Part shown: in pieces, positions 1 through 5,609 of the stretch
Position numbering within the stretch: the first letter of the stretch is position 1
How the letters are laid out: every line of letters begins with the position of its first letter
NCBI GenBank assembly: GCA_029555885.1
Contig: JAKPQT010000113.1
Coordinates: 1 to 29,531, forward strand
DNA length: 29,531 nt
Direction: 5' to 3'
Origin: Chloroflexota bacterium
Lineage (GTDB): Bacteria > Chloroflexota > Anaerolineae > CG2-30-64-16
Translations under genes and position numbers: made by a program
Notes under the pieces: generated by a model
What the model was told of the DNA's origin: nothing
Databases searched by the model: none
The model's input: the letters and a program-made list of their open reading frames with translations, nothing else

Positions 1-1
1 G

Positions 2-295
2 GCGGCCATCGAGCATCTTGCTGCATCCACGGGTGTGGATGTGCGGGAAATCACCCGCCTGGTTCACCGCGCGGAACTTGCCCGCATTCGCGGCGTTGGC
101 GACGCGTATACGCAGTTGCTGGAAGCCGCCGGCGTGCGTACGGTAGGCGACCTGGCAGCGCGCTGCCCGGAAGACCTGCGCGACCAGTTCAACCGCATCA
201 ACGGCGAGCAGAAGCTCGTTGGGCGTGTGCCGGCCCTCGCCATGGTCAACGGCTGGGTCATGAAGGCCCAGCGGCTGCACAAGACGCTCGAATAG
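2..295 (+). CDS. DUF4332 domain protein, C-terminal part (partial at window edge)
   Basis: The reading frame is open from base 2 to a TAG at 293-295, so only the last 97 codons are seen and the true start lies upstream. The segment has a helix-hairpin-helix-like pattern (ARIRGVGDAYTQLLEAAGV, then TVGDLAARCPEDL) typical of the DUF4332 family, in which HhH repeats resemble non-specific DNA-binding modules. The end (NGWVMKAQRLHKTLE) matches the usual family C terminus as I recall it. The molecular role of DUF4332 is not established. An internal ATG at 35 is in frame, but the family similarity continues upstream of it, so it is probably not the start. Confidence 0.75.
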   Translation, partial: AAIEHLAASTGVDVREITRLVHRAELARIRGVGDAYTQLLEAAGVRTVGDLAARCPEDLRDQFNRINGEQKLVGRVPALAMVNGWVMKAQRLHKTLE

Positions 296-400
296 ACCGA
301 CAACCCAAGAGCGGGGGTCCACCGTTAAGAACGGAGCGGCTATAGCATCAGCGGCCTCGTTATGCTTATACCCTTCATCCATTTCACCATAGGAGGGATC

Positions 401-766
401 ATGCTCAAAGAGTTTCGCGATTTCATCAACCGTGGCAATGCTGTGGACCTGGCCGTTGCCGTCATCATCGGCGCAGCCTTTGGCGCCATCGTCAAATCGA
501 TTGTCGATGATTTGCTGATGCCCCTCATCGGCATTATCATCGGCGGCGTCGACTTCAAGGGCCTGGTATTGCAGGTCGGCAGCGCACAATTGACGTATGG
601 CAACTTCATCCAGGCGGTCATCAATTTCCTGGCTATCGCCTTCGTGCTGTTCCTGATCGTGCGCCAGCTCAACAAGATGAAGAAGCAGCAGCCCGCCACT
701 CCGGCCGCTCCGTCCGCCGAGGAAAAACTGCTGACCGAGATCCGCGACCTGCTCAAGCGCCGCTAG
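401..766 (+). CDS. mscL: Large-conductance mechanosensitive channel MscL
   Basis: A 121-residue protein with the full MscL layout: short N-terminal amphipathic helix (MLKEFRDFINRGN), TM1 about residues 14-47 with the small-residue pore helix (VDLAVAVIIGAAFGAIV), a periplasmic loop, TM2 about 67-95, and a charged C-terminal helix (EEKLLTEIRDLLKRR). It forms a homopentameric inner-membrane pore that opens under membrane tension during hypo-osmotic shock. The ATG at 401 is chosen because AGGAGG lies at 391-396 and the protein then begins as MscL proteins usually do. An upstream in-frame ATG at 362 would add 13 unlikely residues and lacks a ribosome binding site. A strong terminator follows at 793, so the gene is probably monocistronic. 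Confidence 0.95.
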   Translation: MLKEFRDFINRGNAVDLAVAVIIGAAFGAIVKSIVDDLLMPLIGIIIGGVDFKGLVLQVGSAQLTYGNFIQAVINFLAIAFVLFLIVRQLNKMKKQQPATPAAPSAEEKLLTEIRDLLKRR

Positions 767-792
767 ACAGATGCAGTACCTGTGAGCATATC

Positions 793-827
793 CCCCGCTG
801 CCAGCCTGGCAGCGGGGTTTTGTTTTG
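793..827 (+). terminator. Rho-independent terminator after mscL
   Basis: Perfect 11-bp stem (793-803 with 807-817), three-base loop GCC, then TTTTGTTTTG. This is a textbook intrinsic terminator 27 bases after the mscL stop. Confidence 0.9.
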
Positions 828-835
828 TGTCATCT

Positions 836-872
836 GTGGTGTCTGGGGCGGCGCAGCCGCCCCAGACACCAC
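836..872. repeat. Perfect 17-bp palindrome with 3-base loop
   Basis: Arms 836-852 and 856-872 are exact reverse complements around a GCA loop. No T-run follows on either strand, so it is not a simple terminator. It sits between the mscL terminator and the promoter of the next gene and resembles the other three-base-loop hairpins in this window (14792, 15560, 22613) in architecture but not in sequence. Confidence 0.85.
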
Positions 873-886
873 GGTAAGAATCCAAT

Positions 887-915
887 TTGACCGAACCTGC
901 GTTGCGGCGTACAGT
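887..915 (+). promoter_or_regulatory. Probable sigma70-type promoter for the ferritin-VIT1 gene
   Basis: TTGACC at 887-892, 17-bp spacer, TACAGT at 910-915. The expected transcript start near 922 is just ahead of the ribosome binding site (GAGGAGG at 924-930). Confidence 0.55.
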
Positions 916-934
916 GCGGCCAAGAGGAGGACGC

Positions 935-2053
935 ATGGCAACCAAGCGCGATACCGAACTTTATTTGGAGAACCTGACCGAAGAACGCAACGCGGTGGCC
1001 CTGTACGAGCGGCTGGCCGCGGCCGAACAGCAGCCTGAGCTGGCTGCGGTCTATCGCAAGCTGGCTGATTCCGAGCAGCGACACGTGGAGTTCTGGGCGG
1101 ACAAGCTGCGCGCGGCTGGGGCGGAGGTGCCCGCGTTTCATCCAAGCTGGCGCACGCGCATCCTGAGCGGACTGGCTGCGCGCTTCGGGACGGCGTTCGT
1201 CCTCCCGACGCTGACGGAGACCGAGAACCGCGCAGGCAACCAGTATGACGGCCAGCCCGATGCCGGGGAGCTGTCCGCGCACGAGAAGTCACACGCGCGC
1301 ACCTTCCGCTACCTGTCGCGCGCAACGCGCGGCGTGGAAGGCAGCGCGCTCGCGCGCTTCGAAGGCCGCCACCGGGCGGCCGGCGGCAATGCCCTGCGCG
1401 CCGGTGTGCTGGGCGCGAACGATGGCCTCGTCTCGGTCTTCAGCCTGGTGATGGGCGTGGCCGGCGCGGGGGTGGGGAACCGGACGATCCTGCTGACAGG
1501 GTTTGCCGGGCTGCTGTCCGGCGCGCTGTCGATGGCGCTGGGCGAATGGCTGTCAGTGCAGAGCTCGCGCGAGCTGTACCAGCACCAGATCGACATCGAA
1601 CGCCAGGAGCTGGCCGAGATCCCCGAAGAGGAGATGGCCGAGCTGGCGCTCATCTACCAGGCGAAGGGGCTGGCGCCGGAGGCCGCGCGCGATATGGCGC
1701 GGCGGCTGCTCTCCGACAAGGGCACCGCACTGGACACGCTGGCGCGCGAGGAACTCGGCATCGACCCGCAGGAACTCGGCGGTTCCGCGTGGGAAGCCGC
1801 GCTGACCTCCTTCTTCCTGTTCGCGCTGGGCGCGATTATCCCCGTCTTTCCTTACATTTTCCTGGCAGGCACGCCCGGCATCATCGCCAGCACGGTCGTC
1901 AGTGCGGTCGGGTTGTTTGTCGTGGGCGCGGCCATCACGCTGATGACGGGTCGCAGCCCGCTGATGTCGGGCTTGCGGCAGGTGCTGTTCGGCCTGGCGG
2001 CCGCGGCCGTCACGTTCGGCGTGGGCTGGCTGATCGGGGTGAACGTGACGTGA
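935..2053 (+). CDS. Ferritin-like/VIT1 fusion, membrane iron (Mn) transporter of the MbfA type
   Basis: A 372-residue fusion. Residues 1-130 are a rubrerythrin/ferritin-like domain with di-iron-type residues (EER at 16-18, E25, and an E-x2-H pair EQRH at 47-50). A second helix pair has HEKSHARTF near 115-123. Residues about 150-372 are a VIT1/CCC1 domain with membrane spans near the start (GVLGANDGLVSVFSLVMGVA) and at the end, separated by the charged cytoplasmic metal-binding section (ELAEIPEEEMAELALIYQ). The same architecture occurs in the bacterial iron exporter MbfA (Er-VIT1 family), where the ferritin-like part senses or binds iron and the membrane part moves it. ATG 935 has GAGGAGG four bases upstream; the frame opens earlier (887) without an SD. 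Iron versus manganese specificity cannot be read from the sequence. Confidence 0.88.
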   Translation: MATKRDTELYLENLTEERNAVALYERLAAAEQQPELAAVYRKLADSEQRHVEFWADKLRAAGAEVPAFHPSWRTRILSGLAARFGTAFVLPTLTETENRAGNQYDGQPDAGELSAHEKSHARTFRYLSRATRGVEGSALARFEGRHRAAGGNALRAGVLGANDGLVSVFSLVMGVAGAGVGNRTILLTGFAGLLSGALSMALGEWLSVQSSRELYQHQIDIERQELAEIPEEEMAELALIYQAKGLAPEAARDMARRLLSDKGTALDTLAREELGIDPQELGGSAWEAALTSFFLFALGAIIPVFPYIFLAGTPGIIASTVVSAVGLFVVGAAITLMTGRSPLMSGLRQVLFGLAAAAVTFGVGWLIGVNVT

Positions 2054-2070
2054 GGGCTTCCGATTTCCTC

Positions 2071-2120
2071 GTAGCATAGGGCCTTGTGCCCGTGGAGACG
2101 CCCACAAGGGGCTATGCTAC
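2071..2120. terminator. Hairpin between convergent genes; includes the cupin stop codon
   Basis: GTAGCATAG at 2071-2079 pairs with 2112-2120, and CCTTGTG at 2082-2088 pairs with 2103-2109, with a GG/GG internal mismatch. It lies between two convergent genes and probably acts as a bidirectional transcription barrier, although no T-run is present. The stop codon of the minus-strand cupin (2117-2119) lies inside the right arm. Confidence 0.6.
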
Positions 2121-2470
2121 TTCGTCGCCAGCAGGTACGTCACGCCTTCCGGCCCGGCCATCCTGCCGTGCAGCACGCCCTGGGGCACATGCGCCCGGTC
2201 GCCCGGCCCCAGCGCCAGCAGGCGTTCCTCTGCGGGCAGGATGAGCGTCAGGTCGCCCGCGATGACGACCATCAGCTCCGGGTAAATGTGCGCGTGCGGC
2301 GGGTAGCCGGTCGCCGGCTCGTTGCTCCAGCGTACGACCTGGTACCCCTCTGCGGTCAGTTCGGTCCGCACCGTCTCCTCATGCGGGCGCCCCCGGCCCT
2401 CCAAAAGCTGCACGCGCACGGTGGGCCGGTCGAAATGAGGGAACGGCAGCACCTTCGGCCTGTCGCTCAT
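2117..2470 (-). CDS. Single-domain cupin protein
   Basis: A small cupin of 117 residues. Cupin motif 1 is visible as G-Y-P-P-H-A-H-I-Y-P-E (H59, H61, E65) and motif 2 as PQGVLHG (H101), giving a complete 3-His/1-Glu metal site. Such proteins bind Mn, Fe, Ni or Zn in a beta-barrel and may be enzymes or ligand sensors; the substrate is not evident. A GTG at 2479 overlaps the stop of the upstream molybdopterin gene, but ATG 2470 is preferred because AGGAG lies eight bases before it, inside the end of that gene. The two genes are therefore almost certainly co-transcribed and translationally coupled, which hints at a link to molybdopterin cofactor or molybdenum handling. Confidence 0.85.
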   Translation of the reverse strand: MSDRPKVLPFPHFDRPTVRVQLLEGRGRPHEETVRTELTAEGYQVVRWSNEPATGYPPHAHIYPELMVVIAGDLTLILPAEERLLALGPGDRAHVPQGVLHGRMAGPEGVTYLLATK

Positions 2471-2475
2471 GCCCC

Positions 2476-4464
2476 TCACTCCTGCGCGGCCGGCAGATGC
2501 GCCAGCACGCGGCCGATGGCGGGCGTCGCATACCCGCCGAGCGCCTGCACCCGCGCGGCAAATGCCGGATCCCGGATGATCGCCAGCAGCGGCGCGAGCA
2601 GGGCCGACTCGTAGAACCGCTCCGGGATGACCAGGTCGTACCGTTCGTGATCCAGGGGCACGAAGTCGAGGTCGAGCGCGCGCGCGGCAGCGCGGATGCC
2701 CATGCCGCAGTCTGCCGCGCCGGAGGCCACGGCCGCAGCCACCGCCAGGTGCGTGAACTCCTGTCGCTCATAGCCCTGGATGGCGCGCGACGCGATGCCC
2801 GCCTGCGCCAACCGGTAGTCGAGCAGGACGCGTGTGCCGGCCCCGCGCTGCCGGTTGATGAACGTCACGTCGGGCCGCACCAGGTCATTGAGGCTGCGGA
2901 TGTCCTTCGGGTTGCCGCGCGGGACAATCAAGCCCTGCTCGCGCTCCACGAAGCCAAGCAGGACGACCGGCGTGTCGGGCAAGAGACGGCGGATGTAGGC
3001 GCTGTTGTAGTCGCCCGTCGCCTCGTCGAGCAGGTGCGAGCCGGCGAGGTGCGCCTCCCCGTGGGCCAGCGCAATCAGCCCGCCCAGGCTGCCGACGTTG
3101 GCGGATGACAGCTTGTGGCCTGGATAGCGCTGCCCCAGCTCGTCGGCCAGCAGGTCGAGCGTGAGGTCGTGGCTGCCGATGGCGACGATCGTGCGGCGCA
3201 GCGATTCGGGCGCGCGCAGCAGTTGCACCGTTACCTTCTCGCCCGGCTCGTAGCCCTGGTCCCCGCGCGGGATGCGCACGATGCCGTCTGCGCGCACGAG
3301 CGACATGAGCACGCCCGACCCGCCCGGCAGCGGCGTCGCGACGATCCGCTCGCCTACCTGGCCGAGCGTGACGCGTAGGAATTCCTCGTCGCCCTGCGGG
3401 CTGACCACCTTGCGCGTGAGCACCGCTTCGACCGTTGGGCGTTCGACCTCCGGTTGGCCGAGCCAGGCCGCGACCGTCGGCTTGACGAGCAGCTCGCAGG
3501 TCAGGGCGGTGGATACCGGATAGCCCGGCAGGCCGATGACCGGCACGCGGCGCGTCTCGCCGGGCAGCTTGACTATGCCCAGGATGACCGGGTGGCCGGG
3601 GCGGATGGCGATGCCGTGGACGAGCAGTTCACCCAGTTCGGCCACGATGCGCGCGGTGAAATCCTCCGAACCCGCCGATGAGCCTGCGTTGACGATCACC
3701 AGATCGTGCGTCGCGGCGGCCTCCAGCACCCGGTCGCGGATCGCGTCATAGGCGTCGGCCAACGGCGCCAGGCGCGTGGGTAGCCCGCCCCACTCTGCCA
3801 CCATCGCGGCGATGACGAGCGAGTTATACTCGATGATGTCGCCGGGCTTCAGTGCGCTGCCCGGCGCGACCAGTTCCGTGCCGGTCGGTTGGATGGCGAT
3901 GCGCGGGCGGCGGCGCACGTTGAGCCGCATGTGGCCCGCGCCTGCGGCCGCGCCGATGTCCTGGGGCCGCAGCTTGTGGTTGGCGGGCAGGATCAGCTCG
4001 GTCGCAACCATGTCCTCACCCATCGGCCGGACGTGCTGCCACGGCGCGACCGGCGCGAGAATCTCGATCTCCGCGCCGTCTGCCGTGTGCACCGGCTGGA
4101 CGTCCTCGACCATGATGACTGCATTGGTGCCGGGGGGCAGGGGGTCGCCGGTGTCGACATAGAACGCACGGCCGTGGTGCTCGGCGCTGCCGACGGCCAG
4201 CCGGAGGGGCTGCGTCTCGCTGGCGCCGCGCGTGTCCTCCGCGGCGACGGCATAGCCGTCCATCGCGGACGCGTGATAGTGGGGCGAGGAAATGCGCGCC
4301 CAGACCGGCTCCGCGGTGACCCGGCCGGCCGCAGCCTCCAGCGTGACCCACTCGCCGGGCAGGGGGGCTGCCAGCCCGGCCGCGTCCAGCGCAGTCCACC
4401 AGCGGGCCAGCGCCTCGGCCAGGGGGATATCTTCGAGATAGGGTGAGTGCGTGTGTTGCGCCAT
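2476..4464 (-). CDS. moeA: MoeA-type molybdopterin molybdotransferase fused to a periplasmic-binding-like domain
   Basis: A 662-residue two-part protein. Residues 1-420 are MoeA: SAMDGYAV (66-73), DTGDPLPPGTNAVIMVED (104-121), the MoCF-type core with PTGTEL (193-198), NAGSSAGSEDF (259-269), IAIRPGHPV (285-293) and GLPGYP (311-316), then the C-terminal beta domain. MoeA inserts molybdate into adenylylated molybdopterin. Residues about 425-650 form a PBP_like domain (COG1910 type) with SSANVGSLGGL and RQRGAGTRVLLDY, related to molybdate- or tungstate-binding proteins. This fusion is known in Clostridia, Archaea and Chloroflexota, and the extra domain is thought to sense or supply the oxyanion. 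ATG 4464 has CGGAG upstream and a good promoter at 4492-4520. The downstream cupin overlaps its end. Confidence 0.92.
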   Translation of the reverse strand: MAQHTHSPYLEDIPLAEALARWWTALDAAGLAAPLPGEWVTLEAAAGRVTAEPVWARISSPHYHASAMDGYAVAAEDTRGASETQPLRLAVGSAEHHGRAFYVDTGDPLPPGTNAVIMVEDVQPVHTADGAEIEILAPVAPWQHVRPMGEDMVATELILPANHKLRPQDIGAAAGAGHMRLNVRRRPRIAIQPTGTELVAPGSALKPGDIIEYNSLVIAAMVAEWGGLPTRLAPLADAYDAIRDRVLEAAATHDLVIVNAGSSAGSEDFTARIVAELGELLVHGIAIRPGHPVILGIVKLPGETRRVPVIGLPGYPVSTALTCELLVKPTVAAWLGQPEVERPTVEAVLTRKVVSPQGDEEFLRVTLGQVGERIVATPLPGGSGVLMSLVRADGIVRIPRGDQGYEPGEKVTVQLLRAPESLRRTIVAIGSHDLTLDLLADELGQRYPGHKLSSANVGSLGGLIALAHGEAHLAGSHLLDEATGDYNSAYIRRLLPDTPVVLLGFVEREQGLIVPRGNPKDIRSLNDLVRPDVTFINRQRGAGTRVLLDYRLAQAGIASRAIQGYERQEFTHLAVAAAVASGAADCGMGIRAAARALDLDFVPLDHERYDLVIPERFYESALLAPLLAIIRDPAFAARVQALGGYATPAIGRVLAHLPAAQE

Positions 4465-4491
4465 GCGGCTGCTCCGTCGTGGTGTGGGGGT

Positions 4492-4520
4492 AGTATACCC
4501 TGGTTTTCGCGATTTGACAC
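4492..4520 (-). promoter_or_regulatory. moeA promoter (minus strand)
   Basis: On the minus strand, GTGTCA (4520-4515), 17-bp spacer and TATACT (4497-4492). The -35 hexamer overlaps by five bases the -35 of the divergent plus-strand promoter, so the two are expected to compete for RNA polymerase. Confidence 0.6.
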
Positions 4521-4542
4521 CCTTCCGGCCCTGTGGTAATCT
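4514..4542 (+). promoter_or_regulatory. Promoter of the short structured transcript
   Basis: Consensus TTGACA at 4514-4519, 17-bp spacer, TAATCT at 4537-4542. Expected start about 4549. It is back to back with the moeA promoter and shares its -35 sequence. Confidence 0.6.
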
Positions 4543-4563
4543 CGCCAGTGAGGAAGTATATCT

Positions 4564-4635
4564 ATGCGTACGCGTCTCGTCATCCTGTCGCTTATGACGC
4601 TCCTTGGAGACAAGGAGCTACTCTCGTCTGGGTGA
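4564..4635 (+). CDS. Possible 23-residue hydrophobic micropeptide or leader peptide
   Basis: ATG at 4564 follows AGGAAG (4551-4556) and is only about 15 bases after the predicted transcript start; the frame ends at TGA 4633-4635. The peptide is basic at its N terminus and leucine-rich (seven Leu in 23, mostly in LVILSLMTLLG). Two readings are possible: a leader peptide that couples translation to folding of the downstream terminator, or a small membrane-active peptide. The conserved-looking RNA stems also fall in this stretch, so it may not be translated at all. Confidence 0.25.
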   Translation: MRTRLVILSLMTLLGDKELLSSG

Positions 4636-4674
4636 GTGAAGCGCAGGTGACAGGGACGATGTAGACCCGTTAGC

Positions 4675-4711
4675 AAGCGGGGCCTCCCATGCGGGAGGCC
4701 CCGCTTTTTTG
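4675..4711 (+). terminator. Strong intrinsic terminator of the short transcript
   Basis: Twelve G/C-rich pairs (4677-4688 with 4693-4704), extended by two A-T pairs, a four-base loop ATGC, and a run of six T at 4705-4710. Confidence 0.92.
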
Positions 4712-4758
4712 TGTCATGCAGACCATCGTGCAGACCATTGGCCGGCCAGGAGGGCGCC

Positions 4759-4938
4759 ATGAACACGCAGGAAACTCCATTCAACGCTCAGACCGACGCT
4801 TCGCCGCCGGGCGATAATCCGGCGTCTGCTGCTACGCAGACAGAGGAAGACCAGCCTTCGAATTCGGCGCGCTCGGTGATGCATCCCGATGCGCACGATA
4901 CGGACTGGCGCTATTACTTCGGCGCGTGGGGTGGGTGA
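4759..4938 (+). CDS. Small hydrophilic protein, 59 residues, unknown function
   Basis: ATG 4759 follows AGGAGGG at 4748-4754, the same SD spacing as neighbouring real genes. An upstream in-frame ATG (4711) has no SD and starts inside the terminator tail. The protein is rich in Asn, Gln, Ser, Ala and Glu, has no signal peptide or membrane span, and ends in an aromatic, glycine-rich tail (DTDWRYYFGAWGG) that contrasts with the disordered body. I do not recognise a family. It lies between a terminator and the rplI promoter, so it would be expressed only by read-through of the short transcript or by an unseen promoter. The good SD and clean frame support a real gene; homologues would settle it. 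Confidence 0.55.
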   Translation: MNTQETPFNAQTDASPPGDNPASAATQTEEDQPSNSARSVMHPDAHDTDWRYYFGAWGG

Positions 4939-4940
4939 CG

Positions 4941-4970
4941 ACTGGAAGCTGAAAACTGGAAGCTGGAAGG
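4941..4970 (+). repeat. Degenerate heptanucleotide-period repeat (GCTGGAA type)
   Basis: Four units in a 7-base register (ACTGGAA, GCTGAAA, ACTGGAA, GCTGGAA) occupy the gap between the 59-codon gene and the rplI -10 box. Other loci in this window show the same 7-base period with different unit sequences. Confidence 0.7.
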
Positions 4971-4985
4971 CCGACGTGTTATAAT
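4956..4985 (+). promoter_or_regulatory. rplI promoter
   Basis: Consensus TATAAT at 4980-4985. The best -35 is weak (CTGGAA, 4956-4961, 18-bp spacer) and lies within the heptanucleotide repeat. Transcription would begin near 4992, leaving a leader of about 26 bases. Confidence 0.5.
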
Positions 4986-5009
4986 CTCCTTCACCTCAAT
5001 CAAGGAGAT
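4984..5009 (+). promoter_or_regulatory. Inverted repeat that can mask the rplI ribosome binding site
   Basis: ATCTCCTT (4984-4991) is the exact complement of AAGGAGAT (5002-5009), which contains the rplI Shine-Dalgarno. In a transcript reading through from upstream, the SD would be sequestered. In a transcript from the local TATAAT, the left arm would be mostly missing and the SD free. Confidence 0.4.
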
Positions 5010-5017
5010 GTAGTTTC

Positions 5018-5473
5018 ATGCGCGTGCTGCTCTTGAAGGAAGTTAAGGGGTTAGGCCACGCCGGGCAAATCAAAGACGTGGCCGGAGGATACGCGACCAA
5101 TTATCTGTTCCCGAATAAGTTGGCGCAGCCGGTCAGCGAGGGCGCGGTGAAGCAGGCCGAGCAGGCCAAGGAGGCGGCGGCCCGCAAGCAGGAGCGTAAG
5201 GTCAGCGAGGCTCAGGCGCTGGCCGCCCGGCTGGACGGCCAGGAAGTGCTCTTCAAGGCGAAGACGGGCGACGGCGACCGGCTGTACGGCTCCATCACCG
5301 CGGCGGATGTAGCTGAGGAACTGAGCAAGAAGACCGGCCTGCCGGTGGACCGGCGCTACCTCGATCTGGAGCACCCCATCAAGGCGCTGGGTGAGCACCG
5401 CGTCCAGCTCAAGCTCGGGCCGGGCCTCTTTGCGCATATCAACGTGATTGTCGAGCGGGCTGCCCAGGTATAG
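5018..5473 (+). CDS. rplI: 50S ribosomal protein L9
   Basis: A 151-residue L9. The N-terminal RNA-binding domain (MRVLLLKEVKGLGHAGQIKDV, then GYATNYLFPNKLA at about 29-41) is followed by the long connecting helix (about 42-78, rich in Ala, Lys and Glu) and a C-terminal domain with GSITAADVAEEL and VQLKLGPGLFAHINV. L9 binds domain V of 23S rRNA near the L1 stalk and helps reading-frame maintenance. The length is normal for the family. ATG 5018 has AAGGAG ten bases upstream. Unlike many genomes, no rpsF, ssb or rpsR lies beside it, so it stands alone here. A hairpin followed by TTTT closes the unit. Confidence 0.96.
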   Translation: MRVLLLKEVKGLGHAGQIKDVAGGYATNYLFPNKLAQPVSEGAVKQAEQAKEAAARKQERKVSEAQALAARLDGQEVLFKAKTGDGDRLYGSITAADVAEELSKKTGLPVDRRYLDLEHPIKALGEHRVQLKLGPGLFAHINVIVERAAQV

Positions 5474-5512
5474 CCACCGCGGAACACACGGACCACGCGG
5501 AAGAGACATATT

Positions 5513-5586
5513 GGAGTCGAGGCTTTAGCCGGTTTGGGCGTGCACCTGTGTCGCCAGCGAGACCGGCTAAAGCCTCGACTCCTTTT
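5513..5586. terminator. Long perfect palindrome downstream of rplI; likely terminator and interspersed repeat
   Basis: Arms of 21 bases (5513-5533 and 5562-5582) are exact reverse complements. The loop can pair further (GGCG with CGCC). TTTT follows the right arm on the plus strand. It separates convergent rplI and the DUF2723 gene. The GGCTTTAGCC-containing arm looks like a mobile palindromic repeat rather than a terminator evolved in place. Confidence 0.7.
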
Positions 5587-5609
5587 GGTTATCGGATCCC
5601 CGGTCCTTA

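Larger units (their letters stand above)
4549..4711 (+). ncRNA. Candidate structured small RNA or leader, about 160 nt
   Basis: The unit is bounded by a promoter (4514-4542) and a strong intrinsic terminator (4675-4711). Between them the sequence can form a branched fold: GTCT, CGTC and CCTGTC near 4570-4590 pair in order with AGAC, GACG and GACAGG near 4648-4665, and GCTT pairs with AAGC inside. Within that are a perfect 7-bp hairpin (GCTCCTT, loop GGAGAC, AAGGAGC) and an ACTC/GAGT hairpin. I do not recognise it as a known riboswitch, 6S, SRP or tmRNA. A 23-codon ORF with a possible ribosome binding site overlaps it, so it may instead be a leader or micropeptide mRNA. Read-through would reach the small gene at 4759. 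Confidence 0.45.

Noticed and set aside
4759..4938. RiPP precursor interpretation of the 59-codon gene
   Set aside because: No radical SAM, cyclase, protease or other modifying enzyme is nearby; kept only as an unknown small protein.
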